From Sphingomonas sp. IBVSS2 (GTDB lineage: Bacteria > Pseudomonadota > Alphaproteobacteria > Sphingomonadales > Sphingomonadaceae), in assembly GCF_002127225.1 (NCBI RefSeq), contig NZ_NFUR01000003.1, positions 496,001-560,000 on the forward strand: DNA of 64,000 nucleotides, written 5' to 3'. Every line of letters starts with the position of its first letter. Position 1 is the stretch's first letter. Both the position numbers and the translations under genes were made by a program. Shown here piece after piece: positions 1 through 7,915 of the stretch. The notes beneath the pieces are model-generated. The model had not been told where the DNA came from. It made no database searches and saw only the letters and a program-made list of their open reading frames with translations.

Positions 1-1640
1 TCCGCTACATATTGGTCGACGAGTATCAGGACACCAACGCCGTCCAGTATCTCTGGCTTCGCCTCCTCGCCCAGGAGCGCAAGAACATCTGCTGCGTCGG
101 CGACGACGACCAGTCGATCTATTCGTGGCGCGGCGCGCTGGTCGAGAACATCCTGAAGTTCGAGAAGGACTTCCCTGGGGCAAAGGTGATCAGGCTCGAG
201 CAGAATTACCGCTCGACCCGGCATATCCTCGCCGCCGCATCGGGCGTGATCGCCAACAATAGCGGCCGCCTCGGCAAGACGCTGTGGACCGACAAGGACC
301 AGGGCGAGAAGGTCAAGGTGCTTGGCGTGTGGGACGGCCCCGAAGAGGCCCGGCGCGTCGGCGAGGAGATCGAGGGCGCCCAGCGGGGCGGCAAGAGCCT
401 CGACGACATGGCGATCCTCGTCCGCGCCCAGCACCAGACCCGCGAATTCGAGGACCGGTTCATCGCGATCGGCCTGCCCTATCGCATCATCGGCGGCTTC
501 CGCTTCTATGAGCGCCAGGAGATCCGCGACGCCCTCGCCTATCTCCGCGTCGTGGCGCAACCGGCGGACGATCTCGCCTTCGAGCGCATCGTCAACGTTC
601 CCAAGCGCGGCCTGGGCGACAAGGCGCTGGCAAAGGTCCACCAATATGCCCGCGCCGAGGGAATCCCGCTCACCACCGCCGCCGCGCGCATCCTCGACAC
701 CGACGAGCTGACGCCCCAGGCCCGCCGCGCGCTCGGCAACCTGGTCGGCGACATGGCGCGCTGGCGGGGCATGGGCAACGACCTCCAGCATCCGGACCTC
801 GCCCGCATCATCCTCGACGAGAGCGGCTATACCGCGATGTGGCAGGCCGACCGCACCGCCGAGGCTGCCGGACGGCTCGAGAATTTGAGCGAGCTCGTCC
901 GCGCGATGGAGGAATATGAGACGCTCGGCGCCTTTCTCGAGCATGTCTCCCTCGTCATGGACAATGAGGGACAGCGCGACGAGCCCAAGGTGACGATCAT
1001 GACGATCCATGCCGCCAAGGGGCTGGAGTTCGACACCGTGTTCCTAGCCGGCTGGGAGGAAGGCATCTTCCCCTCGCAGCGCGCCCTCGACGAGGGGGGG
1101 CTCGCCTCGCTGGAGGAGGAGCGCCGGCTGGCCTATGTCGCGATCACCCGCGCGCGGCGCCAGGCAACCATCCTCCACGCCGCCAATCGCCGCATCTACG
1201 GCCAGTGGAATTCGAGCATCCCGAGCCGCTTCGTGGCCGAACTGCCCGAGGCGCATATCGAGAGCGAAAGCACGATGACCGGCGGCGCCTCGCTATGGCA
1301 GGCGAACTGGAGCGAGCGCAGCGATCCCTTCGCGGACGTATCACGCGGGACCGGGCGCGGCCCGGGCTGGCAGCGCGCCGCGGGGGTGGACATGAAGAAC
1401 CCCGGCGGCAGCTTCACTTCGCGAACGTTCAGCCGCGAACCGGCCCGGGTGGTGGAAAGCCGCGCCTCGGCGGTGAGCTTCGGCGCCAAGCCGCGCGACG
1501 ACCTGTCGCTGGGGATGCGCGTGTTCCACCAGAAGTTCGGCTATGGCGTGATCGCCGAGATCGAGGGGAACAAGCTCGAGATCGACTTCGAACAGGCCGG
1601 GCGGAAGCGGGTCATGGATTCGTTTGTGACGGTGGGGTGA
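1..1640 (+). CDS. uvrD: UvrD/PcrA-type DNA helicase, 3' part
   Basis: Superfamily 1A ATP-dependent 3'-5' DNA helicase used in nucleotide excision and mismatch repair. The start lies outside the window; the reading frame is open from base 3. Helicase motifs appear in order: motif II DEYQDTN (codons from about base 15), motif III DDDQSIYSWRG, motif IV LEQNYRST, motif V TIHAAKGLEFDTVFLAG and motif VI EERRLAYVAITRAR. The last roughly 50 residues (MRVFHQKFGYGVI...) match the C-terminal Tudor-like RNA-polymerase-interacting domain of PcrA/UvrD. The Walker A part is missing because of the window edge. The next gene is convergent, 11 bp away. Confidence 0.95.
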   Translation, partial: RYILVDEYQDTNAVQYLWLRLLAQERKNICCVGDDDQSIYSWRGALVENILKFEKDFPGAKVIRLEQNYRSTRHILAAASGVIANNSGRLGKTLWTDKDQGEKVKVLGVWDGPEEARRVGEEIEGAQRGGKSLDDMAILVRAQHQTREFEDRFIAIGLPYRIIGGFRFYERQEIRDALAYLRVVAQPADDLAFERIVNVPKRGLGDKALAKVHQYARAEGIPLTTAAARILDTDELTPQARRALGNLVGDMARWRGMGNDLQHPDLARIILDESGYTAMWQADRTAEAAGRLENLSELVRAMEEYETLGAFLEHVSLVMDNEGQRDEPKVTIMTIHAAKGLEFDTVFLAGWEEGIFPSQRALDEGGLASLEEERRLAYVAITRARRQATILHAANRRIYGQWNSSIPSRFVAELPEAHIESESTMTGGASLWQANWSERSDPFADVSRGTGRGPGWQRAAGVDMKNPGGSFTSRTFSREPARVVESRASAVSFGAKPRDDLSLGMRVFHQKFGYGVIAEIEGNKLEIDFEQAGRKRVMDSFVTVG

Positions 1641-1651
1641 ACCCATAAAGG

Positions 1652-2590
1652 CTATTCACACGAATATCCCAGCTTATTTATGATGTCTTTGGTTATAGGT
1701 GATGATGCGCGAAAAATAGCGCCGTCATCCACCGCAAGGACAGCCTCGACAACATTCTTCCTGACATCCTCCCGGGAAATACCAGTCCTCGGGGGCTGGA
1801 ACGCAAAATCGACTCTCGATTTCTGCGTTCCGATATTGACTATTCTAACGTCAGCAATTCCATCGCCCTTGGCCAGGAGAGAATATATTTTCTCGACATG
1901 ATCGGAGTTCACCTCAGCCGAAAGCCCATAAATATATGGCTTACTTGCAATGCTCCTTGCCTGCGACACCCCATTATTGACAATATTTCCGATATTTCTC
2001 TTTATTTCTATGATATCACTAGCAAGTTCACTAAGATCAACTTGATGCGTTCCGAGTTGAGTAACTTCGATAGGGCCAAATTGCTGCAAATACCCCCTGT
2101 ACCCCGCCTGCCGTGAAACCTCTACCGTGGACTTTATTGCCGAAGTCAATTTCAGTTTGAATTCAGATATCATGTTGAATCTGAGGGTTTTTGGATAAAC
2201 TATATGCTTTATCGGCGATATATCGAATGTGAAAGGCGTCTCGTCGTCGGTGATTATTATCACCGGCTTTTCAAATGAGAGGCGCATTCCCAATTCGAAG
2301 AATACATTTGGGTTTCTGGCGCTGACATCGCATATCACGATAGGGTCGTTGTATAGATTTTCGATAATGTTTGCGACGATTATACCCGCGTTGTCACTAT
2401 CACTGACAAGTCGAAGTTGATAACCGGCACGAAGGGTGGCCTCTGCCACAATCTCATGCACATCATTCCAATGCGATGCGAGATACCCTTCGACAGGCGT
2501 TATCGGACGCACAAATCCGCAGAATGACAGCTTATCCTCGGACTGCTCCGCCATGGGCTTTGTTTTGCTATTCAAGGTAACCTTGGCCAT
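1652..2590 (-). CDS. Orphan protein with nucleoside deoxyribosyltransferase/TIR-like N-terminal domain
   Basis: A 312-residue cytosolic protein, no signal peptide or membrane segment. Residues about 20-130 read as a Rossmann-like domain: a hydrophobic strand ending IVICDVSARNPNVFFELG, then a helix and a further strand KPVIIITDD. The D-x-S-x-x-NPNVFFELG pattern is typical of the nucleoside 2-deoxyribosyltransferase/TIR-like superfamily, with a conserved Glu at the putative active site. The C-terminal half is not recognised. The gene is clearly poorer in GC than its flanks, with codons such as AAT, ATA and TTT that neighbours avoid, which suggests transfer. Start ATG at 2590 has an AGAGGA ribosome-binding site. 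Known relatives of the fold hydrolyse or transfer nucleosides or NAD and occur in defence systems; a defence role here is inference. Confidence 0.75.
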   Translation of the reverse strand: MAKVTLNSKTKPMAEQSEDKLSFCGFVRPITPVEGYLASHWNDVHEIVAEATLRAGYQLRLVSDSDNAGIIVANIIENLYNDPIVICDVSARNPNVFFELGMRLSFEKPVIIITDDETPFTFDISPIKHIVYPKTLRFNMISEFKLKLTSAIKSTVEVSRQAGYRGYLQQFGPIEVTQLGTHQVDLSELASDIIEIKRNIGNIVNNGVSQARSIASKPYIYGLSAEVNSDHVEKIYSLLAKGDGIADVRIVNIGTQKSRVDFAFQPPRTGISREDVRKNVVEAVLAVDDGAIFRASSPITKDIINKLGYSCE

Positions 2591-2904
2591 TTCTTTTCCT
2601 CTGCCCGAAGCGGATTAGACGAAACTCATACCTGAAGGTCAAGGGCCGCCCGTCAGCCAGATCTGCACGGCGGTAGCGGGGGCTGCTCGATCCGCGATTT
2701 TAGCGGCCTTCATTGCAACGATCTGCGCGCCGTTTTCTGCTTCAGGCTATTCGCCGAATTCGCTATCGATTTCGCCCGAGCCCGCCTCCGGCGCCCCTGC
2801 CCTGCGGGCAACTCCCCGCGAACGCCTCCGTGTATTACACAGGCAATACGCCCTTGACACCCGCCGCGCTACATCTGTAGCCCTGGTCGGGAAGGGATGA
2901 TCTC
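2591..2904. other. Intergenic region between divergent genes
   Basis: This 314-bp region separates the islet gene (minus) from the beta-lactamase-fold gene (plus). It contains the islet promoter near 2614-2642. Before the plus gene there is a small inverted repeat (GTATT at 2832-2836, AATAC at 2845-2849) followed by a -35-like TTGACA at 2854-2859; a 16-bp spacer gives only a weak -10 (TGTAGC, 2876-2881). GAAGGGA at 2891-2897 is the ribosome-binding site for the ATG at 2905. No other gene is seen. Confidence 0.45.
2614..2642 (-). promoter_or_regulatory. Sigma-70-like promoter of the AT-rich islet gene
   Basis: On the minus strand a -35 TTGACC (2642-2637), a 17-bp spacer and a -10 TCTAAT (2619-2614) lie 24 bp upstream of the start codon at 2590, with a good ribosome-binding site between. 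The orphan gene therefore appears to carry its own promoter. Confidence 0.5.
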
Positions 2905-4386
2905 ATGCAGCGTTCGCACCAGCCCACCGATCTCAACCGCCGCAGGCTCCTCGCGCTGGTGCCCGCCACCGCCGGCGCCGCGCTGCTCCCCGGCATCGCC
3001 CGGGCCGCGGCCCCCGATCCGGTCCAGGCGCTGGTCGATGATTTCGTGCGGAGCGGCACGGCGCCCGGCGTCTCGGTCGCGGTGATCCGCGACGGCAGCC
3101 CCCGCTTCTACAATGCCGGCGTCGTCTCGCGCACGACCAACGCCCCCACAACCGAGCATACCGTCCATGAGATCGGCTCGATCTCCAAGACCTTCACCAG
3201 CCTGCTCCTCTCCCATGCGATCGGCGAGGGCCGCGCCCGCACCGACGACGATGTCCGCAAGCATCTGCCGCCGGGCTATGACAATCTCGTCCGCGACGGC
3301 CGCCCGATCCGCATCGCCGACCTGGTCACCACCACTTCGGCGCTGCAGGACAATCTGCCCGATTGGAGCGGCCTCCTCGGCAAGGTGCCGCCCGAGCAAC
3401 TCCTCGCCGAAGTGTCGAAGTTGGCCAGGGGCTATGACCCGGCAAATTTCCTCACCGACCTCAAGTCGGTGAAGCTGCTCGACGTGCCCGGTCGCATGCC
3501 GCGCCATTCGAACACCGCCTCGCAGCTTCAAGGCGTGCTCGCCGAACGCCTCTACGGCCAGCCCTATGACGCACTGCTCGCGCGCTTCATCGAGAAGCCG
3601 CTCGGCATGCGCGCCGGCGGCGGCCCCGTCCCGCCCGCCCTGCTCGCCACCGGCTACAGCAGCAAGGGTGCCGAAGCACCGCCGCTCGACATGCCGGCGA
3701 TCCGCGCCGCGGGCGGCCTGCGCTATTCGGCGGTGGACATGGCGCGCTACATCACAGCGCAGATCGCCGCACGCGACCCCGCCATCGCGCGCACGCACCA
3801 GCCGCTGTTCGGCACGCCCGAGACGAGCGCGATCGGCTTCCACTGGGTGATCGCCAAGACCGCCGACAGCCAGACCTATCTGCGCCATTCGGGCGGCACC
3901 TTCGGCCAGTCGAGCTATTGCGCCTTCCATCCGGCCCGGCGCTATGGCGCGGTCGTCCTCGCCAATGGCGGGGGGCTGGAGGGCACCAGCCAGGCGCTCG
4001 CCGACGCGATCCACGCGTCCCTGTTCGGCCCGCCACGCGGCCTGAAGGCGCTCGAGGCGGCGCTGGAAGCGAGCGGCTATGCCGATGTCACCGCCACGAT
4101 CGCGGCGACCAAGGCGCGCTTCCCCGAGCTGCACCTGACCGAGGATCACATGATCGCCTGGGGCTATCGCCTGCTTGCCGCGTCACCCCGGGCCGCGCGC
4201 GGCATCTTCGCCTGGGCCGCGGCGCAATTCCCGGACAGCTGGAACGCGCATGACAGCCTGGCCGAGGCGCTCGCCGCCACCGGCGACAAGACCAGCGCGA
4301 TCGCGGAATATCGGCGCTCGCTCACGCTCAATCCGGCCAATGACAATGGGACGCAGATGATCGGGAAGCTGGAGAAGGCGCCCTAG
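2905..4386 (+). CDS. Exported serine hydrolase of the beta-lactamase/class C fold with C-terminal TPR-like segment
   Basis: A 493-residue protein. The N-terminus has a twin-arginine-like signal (NRRRLLALVP, cleavage near ARA-AAP, residue 35), so export to the periplasm is likely. The serine beta-lactamase/DD-peptidase fold shows SxxK at S92-K95 (SISK) and the third-strand triad HSG at 328-330. The middle motif, usually YxN in class C enzymes, reads HSN at 201-203, so the usual Tyr general base is replaced by His. Residues about 385-490 look helical and end in a TPR-like repeat (ALAATGDKTSAIAEYRRSL). An esterase, D-amino peptidase or beta-lactamase activity is possible; the family is broad and substrate cannot be read from sequence. 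ATG at 2905 has a good ribosome-binding site. Confidence 0.85.
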   Translation: MQRSHQPTDLNRRRLLALVPATAGAALLPGIARAAAPDPVQALVDDFVRSGTAPGVSVAVIRDGSPRFYNAGVVSRTTNAPTTEHTVHEIGSISKTFTSLLLSHAIGEGRARTDDDVRKHLPPGYDNLVRDGRPIRIADLVTTTSALQDNLPDWSGLLGKVPPEQLLAEVSKLARGYDPANFLTDLKSVKLLDVPGRMPRHSNTASQLQGVLAERLYGQPYDALLARFIEKPLGMRAGGGPVPPALLATGYSSKGAEAPPLDMPAIRAAGGLRYSAVDMARYITAQIAARDPAIARTHQPLFGTPETSAIGFHWVIAKTADSQTYLRHSGGTFGQSSYCAFHPARRYGAVVLANGGGLEGTSQALADAIHASLFGPPRGLKALEAALEASGYADVTATIAATKARFPELHLTEDHMIAWGYRLLAASPRAARGIFAWAAAQFPDSWNAHDSLAEALAATGDKTSAIAEYRRSLTLNPANDNGTQMIGKLEKAP

Positions 4387-4417
4387 CGACGGGGTTCCGG
4401 CACGACCAGTCCGTGGC

Positions 4418-4756
4418 TCAGGCCACCGCCATCAGAGTCTCGCCCCGATATTTCTCGAGGCCGGGATCGAACAGCGCGCTCGGCACGAATGTCTGCTCCA
4501 GCACCGCCACGTCCTTCAGCCCGTCGAGCTTGAACGTGCCGATCTTCTCCTCGCGCGGCGGCAGGCCTTCCTTGGAGACGACGACGGCATCGACATGGAG
4601 CGCATCGTGGCGCGTGTACAGGATATGCGGGGCGAGGATCATCGCGGTGCGATTATAGGTCGCGGCCAGGCATTTCTGGCGCACGATCCCTTCCAGCACC
4701 ATCGGCGTGATCGGCGCGGGAGCGACGGGCGGATCGACTTCGTGACTCAAGAACAT
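4418..4756 (-). CDS. Conserved small protein of unknown function
   Basis: A 112-residue protein with no signal peptide or membrane helix. The body alternates short strands (ILYTRHDALHVDAVVV, IGTFKLDGLKDVAVL), which loosely recalls the WYL ligand-binding module, but there is no clear family signature and I do not assign one. An AAGGG lies just upstream of the ATG at 4756. It is convergent with the hydrolase gene ending at 4386 and stands alone. Confidence 0.6.
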   Translation of the reverse strand: MFLSHEVDPPVAPAPITPMVLEGIVRQKCLAATYNRTAMILAPHILYTRHDALHVDAVVVSKEGLPPREEKIGTFKLDGLKDVAVLEQTFVPSALFDPGLEKYRGETLMAVA

Positions 4757-5072
4757 GCACCCTTATGGCAATTTCTGCTGCGGCGCAGCAAGGCCCTGGC
4801 TTTCGATATGGCATTCTCGTTGCCATCGGATCGTCGCATCGCCCCTGTCCTCTCCTCCACCTGCGCTGCGGGACCGCGCGCGGCTTGCCAACCATCCAGA
4901 GCTCCACAGGTTGCATCATGCGGCATGGCCGCCATGCCGGCGCCGGCACGATCCGCCTCGGTTCCTTGCGGTTCCGGCGCATCGGCACCGTCCGTTCAGC
5001 ACGGCTTCACGCGCATGTCCGGAACGTTTCAGCGTCCCTGGCCGTATGGGCCTTCGGGAAGGAGAAGACACA
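4757..5072. other. Intergenic region upstream of the glycine-zipper gene
   Basis: This 316-bp region lies between two divergent starts. Open frames cross it on the plus strand, but they lack ribosome-binding sites and have no family-like features. I see no confident promoter, only the GGGAAGGAGAAG ribosome-binding site at 5056-5067 for the next gene. Confidence 0.4.
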
Positions 5073-5612
5073 ATGAAGCATCTGGTAACCCTCGCCGCGG
5101 TCGCTGCGGCCAGCCTGGCCGTCGCCACGCCGGCGATGGCGCAGCGCGGCCCCGTCTACGGGCAGGACGAGGAGGCCCGCTTCGACGCCGCGCAGCAGCG
5201 CTTCGAGCGGGAATATGATCAGTTCCAGCAGGCGCTCGAGCGGTATCGCGCCTACAAGTCACGCCCGATCGCACCGACGCCCCCGCCCCCGCCGCCGCGC
5301 GGCGGCTATCCGGGCTATGACCCGCGCGACGACGACTATTACGATGCTTCCCGCGACTATCGCGCGCCGCCCCCGGGCTATCAGGAGCGCGTGCTGACCC
5401 AGGACGATCGCATCTATCGCGGGCAGGACGGCAAATATTACTGCAAGCGCTCGGACGGCACGACCGGCCTGATCGTGGGCGCCGCGGCGGGCGGCCTGTT
5501 CGGCAACGTCATTGCCGGCGGACGCTCGAAGACGGTGGGCACGCTGCTCGGCGCAATCGCCGGCGGCGCGCTCGGCAGCTCGGTGGACCGCGACCAGGTC
5601 CGCTGCCGCTGA
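5073..5612 (+). CDS. Exported glycine-zipper 2TM surface protein
   Basis: A 179-residue envelope protein. The start at 5073 is chosen because it has a strong ribosome-binding site and begins a clean Sec signal peptide (MKHLVTLAAVAAASLAVATP, cleavage after AMA); the longer open frame upstream lacks these. After the signal come a charged helical part (residues about 30-60), a Pro/Tyr-rich linker with PPPPPP, and a C-terminal glycine zipper (GLIVGAAAGGLFGNVIAGG and LLGAIAGGALGSS) typical of Gly-zipper_2 (OmpA-associated or 17-kDa antigen-like) outer-membrane proteins. The final CRCR-like end and cysteine in KYYCKR may form a disulphide. A structural or envelope-stress role is likely; the exact function is unknown. 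Confidence 0.85.
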   Translation: MKHLVTLAAVAAASLAVATPAMAQRGPVYGQDEEARFDAAQQRFEREYDQFQQALERYRAYKSRPIAPTPPPPPPRGGYPGYDPRDDDYYDASRDYRAPPPGYQERVLTQDDRIYRGQDGKYYCKRSDGTTGLIVGAAAGGLFGNVIAGGRSKTVGTLLGAIAGGALGSSVDRDQVRCR

Positions 5613-5619
5613 CCCGGTC

Positions 5620-5651
5620 GGAGGCCCCGTCGCCGCGGCGGCGGGGCCTCC
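5620..5651 (+). terminator. Hairpin terminator after the glycine-zipper gene
   Basis: A perfect 10-bp stem (GGAGGCCCCG at 5620-5629 with CGGGGCCTCC at 5642-5651) lies 8 bp after the stop codon. The loop is itself GC-rich and self-complementary. The T-run after it is poor, so termination efficiency is uncertain. Confidence 0.6.
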
Positions 5652-5742
5652 GTAGCTTCCCCGATGGGGACAGCTCCTGAGCCGCGACTTCACGCCCATG
5701 CAGGCATGATGCGCTCATATGGGGGATATGAGGAGTCGCGCC

Positions 5743-6387
5743 ATGCCCGTGGACCGCGTGCTGCGGCAGCACGGCCATATTCTGGCCAATGCCGATGCGC
5801 TCGAGGCGCTCGTCTCCGGCCCGCGGCCCGCGAGCGTCGAGGGGCTGGGCTTTCGGCGCTGGCTGTTCACACGCGACCTGCTGATGCATTTCGCCAGGAT
5901 GGAAGGGCAGGTCTATGCCCCCCTGATGGACGAGGTTGGCGGCGAGGTGGCGCACGTGGCGAGCCATGCGAGCGCGGAAACCGCCGCCCTGGTCGCCGCC
6001 TTCCGCGAGCACGTCACGCGCTGGCACGGTTTCCCGAGCGAGGCGCAATGGGGCATCTATGCCCGCTCGACTCACTGGCTGACGGCGCGCATCCGCGAGC
6101 GGCTCGAAGGTGAGGCGACCGATATCCTGCCGCTGCTTTCCCGGCTGCCCGTCGACGACCAGGGCGCCTGCCCCGGCAAGCCGGACCATCGCTATGTCGC
6201 CGATGCATGGGAAATTCGCGAACTGATCTTCGGCGGGGCGAAGCCGGCCGCCGGGCCGGCCCGAGTCGGATCAGTGCCAGAAGATCAGGATCAAAAGGAT
6301 GATCGGAATCGGGATGCCGAGCAGCCACAACAAGATGCCTTTGCCCATATAGAGCCTCCAAGTATTTGGTTTCGATTGCGAAAATAA
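5743..6387 (+). CDS. Hemerythrin/HHE-like protein
   Basis: A helical protein with spaced His and Glu residues (LRQHGHILAN, MHFARMEGQVYAPLMDE, HVASHASAE, FREHVTRWHG) as in HHE cation-binding or hemerythrin-like four-helix bundles that bind a di-iron centre. The ATG at 5743 is chosen over ATGs at 5719 and 5728 because AGGAG at 5731-5735 sits at correct spacing; this gives 214 residues. The C-terminal about 50 residues (from GGAKPAAG) are low-complexity and hydrophilic and are read across the antisense small gene 6271-6348, so this tail may not be conserved. An oxygen, NO or redox sensing role is family knowledge only. Confidence 0.65.
   Translation: MPVDRVLRQHGHILANADALEALVSGPRPASVEGLGFRRWLFTRDLLMHFARMEGQVYAPLMDEVGGEVAHVASHASAETAALVAAFREHVTRWHGFPSEAQWGIYARSTHWLTARIRERLEGEATDILPLLSRLPVDDQGACPGKPDHRYVADAWEIRELIFGGAKPAAGPARVGSVPEDQDQKDDRNRDAEQPQQDAFAHIEPPSIWFRLRK
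6271..6348 (-). CDS. 25-residue hydrophobic membrane peptide, nested antisense
   Basis: A short gene encoding 25 residues: MGKGILLWLLG, then PIPIILLILIFWH. It is one membrane helix with a positively charged N-terminus and a Pro-x-Pro kink. The start ATG at 6348 has a very strong ribosome-binding site (GGAGG, 7 bp upstream on the minus strand), and the stop TGA is at 6271-6273. It resembles very short hydrophobic proteins I have seen in other proteobacteria, but I cannot name a family. The gene lies entirely within the 3' end of the plus-strand HHE gene. Function unknown. Confidence 0.6.
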   Translation of the reverse strand: MGKGILLWLLGIPIPIILLILIFWH

Positions 6388-6450
6388 CCATCGGCGCGCG
6401 ATGCGGGTTCCACTGGAACCTAGCGGCGGGTTGAGGCACTGAGCGGATGA

Positions 6451-7842
6451 ATGACCGACGGCCTTCCCTTGCCGCGCCGCACGCTCGCCATTACCGCCGT
6501 CTCGTTCGGCACGGCGCTGGTGGTGATCGACGGCGCGATCGCCACCGTGGCATTGCCCACCATCGCCAGGGACCTGCACGTCGACAGTTCGGCGGCGGTC
6601 TCGGTCGTCACCGTCTACCAGCTGACGCTGGTGATGCTGCTCCTGCCCTTTGCCGGGCTGGGCGAGCGGATCGGCCTCAAGCGGATGTACCAGGTCGGCC
6701 AGCTGGTCTTCACCGTGGCGACGATATTGTGCTTCTTCGCCGAGAGCCTGCCGTTCCTGCTCATCGTCCGGACGGCGCAGGCGGCGGGCGCGGCGGCGGC
6801 GCTCAGCGTCTCCTCGGCGCTGATCCGCCGGATCTATCCCGCGAAACATCTGGGCCGTGGGCTCGGCATCAATTCGGTGGTGGTGTCGAGCTCCGCCGCG
6901 CTCGCGCCCACCCTTGGCGGCCTGGTGCTGGCGGTTGGCCCCTGGCCCTGGGTGTTCGCCTCGGCGGTGCCCTTTGCCGTCGCCAGCCTGTTGTTCGGCC
7001 GCGCCCTGCCCGACACGCCCGCGCGGGACGAGCCGTTCGACGTGCTGGGGGCGCTGCTGTGCGCCGGCATGTTCGGGCTGGTGATCGGCGGCCTGGAGAG
7101 CGCCGTGCATGGCGACAGCCCCGTGGTCTCCGCGGCGGTGGTCGTCGCCGGCGCGGTGATCGGCCTGTTCTTCGTCCGCCGCGAGATGCGCGAGCCCAAG
7201 CCGATCCTGCCGGTCGACCTGCTCACCCGGCCCGTGCTCGCCCTCTCGGTGGTCGGCGCCTATACCGCCTTCATCGCCACGATGACGCTGCTCCTGTCGC
7301 TGCCCTTCCGGCTGCAGCACGGCTATGGCTTCGCCCCGTCCGAGGTCGGCGCGGTGATCGCGCCCTGGCCGCTTACCACCATGATCGTCGCGCCGCTTGC
7401 CGGCTCGCTGTCGGACCGCTATCCCGCCGGGGCGCTGGGCGGGATCGGCATGGTCGTCGCGGTGACCGGGCTGCTCTTCCTCGCCTTCCTGCCCGTGGAT
7501 CCCAGCTGGTTCGACATCGCCTGGCGCATGTCGCTCACCGGGGCCGGATTCGGCATGTTCCTTTCGCCCAACGCCCGGCTGATCATCGGCTCGGCCCCGA
7601 TCGATCGCGCGGCCGCGGCCGGCGGGCTCATCTCCACCACCCGCATGGTCGGGCAGACGACCGGCGCCACGCTGGTGGCCGCGCTGCTTGCGATCGGCAT
7701 CGGCGGGGGCACGGTGCCGCCCCTGGTGGCGGCCGGCCTCGCCGCCATTGCGGGCCTGTGCAGCCTGGCGCGCCTGCGCCCCGCCATCCGCAACCCGCGC
7801 TTCGCCGAGACCGAGGACGTCCAGCCCGCCAAGCTGCGCTGA
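6451..7842 (+). CDS. MFS drug-efflux transporter, DHA2 (EmrB/QacA) type
   Basis: A 463-residue inner-membrane exporter. The first helix carries the DHA2 signature DGAIATVALPTIARDL, and the loop between helices 2 and 3 carries GERIGLKRMYQVGQ (MFS motif A variant). About 14 hydrophobic segments can be followed through the protein, fitting a proton-coupled 14-TM drug antiporter. The start at 6451 gives the natural N-terminus just before helix 1. No HlyD-type adaptor or regulator is adjacent, so the substrate cannot be inferred. The second MFS gene begins 73 bp later in the same direction. Confidence 0.88.
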   Translation: MTDGLPLPRRTLAITAVSFGTALVVIDGAIATVALPTIARDLHVDSSAAVSVVTVYQLTLVMLLLPFAGLGERIGLKRMYQVGQLVFTVATILCFFAESLPFLLIVRTAQAAGAAAALSVSSALIRRIYPAKHLGRGLGINSVVVSSSAALAPTLGGLVLAVGPWPWVFASAVPFAVASLLFGRALPDTPARDEPFDVLGALLCAGMFGLVIGGLESAVHGDSPVVSAAVVVAGAVIGLFFVRREMREPKPILPVDLLTRPVLALSVVGAYTAFIATMTLLLSLPFRLQHGYGFAPSEVGAVIAPWPLTTMIVAPLAGSLSDRYPAGALGGIGMVVAVTGLLFLAFLPVDPSWFDIAWRMSLTGAGFGMFLSPNARLIIGSAPIDRAAAAGGLISTTRMVGQTTGATLVAALLAIGIGGGTVPPLVAAGLAAIAGLCSLARLRPAIRNPRFAETEDVQPAKLR

Positions 7843-7915
7843 CGGACCTGTTCTCTTGGTCCCGTTAGCAATCCTTCGTTGCGGTTACGCCGCGGAAGCG
7901 CCTAGAGGCCCTTGC

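Noticed and set aside
4755..5072. N-terminal extension of the glycine-zipper gene
   Set aside because: The extension has no ribosome-binding site and reads as low-quality coding sequence, whereas ATG 5073 has a strong site and a signal peptide.
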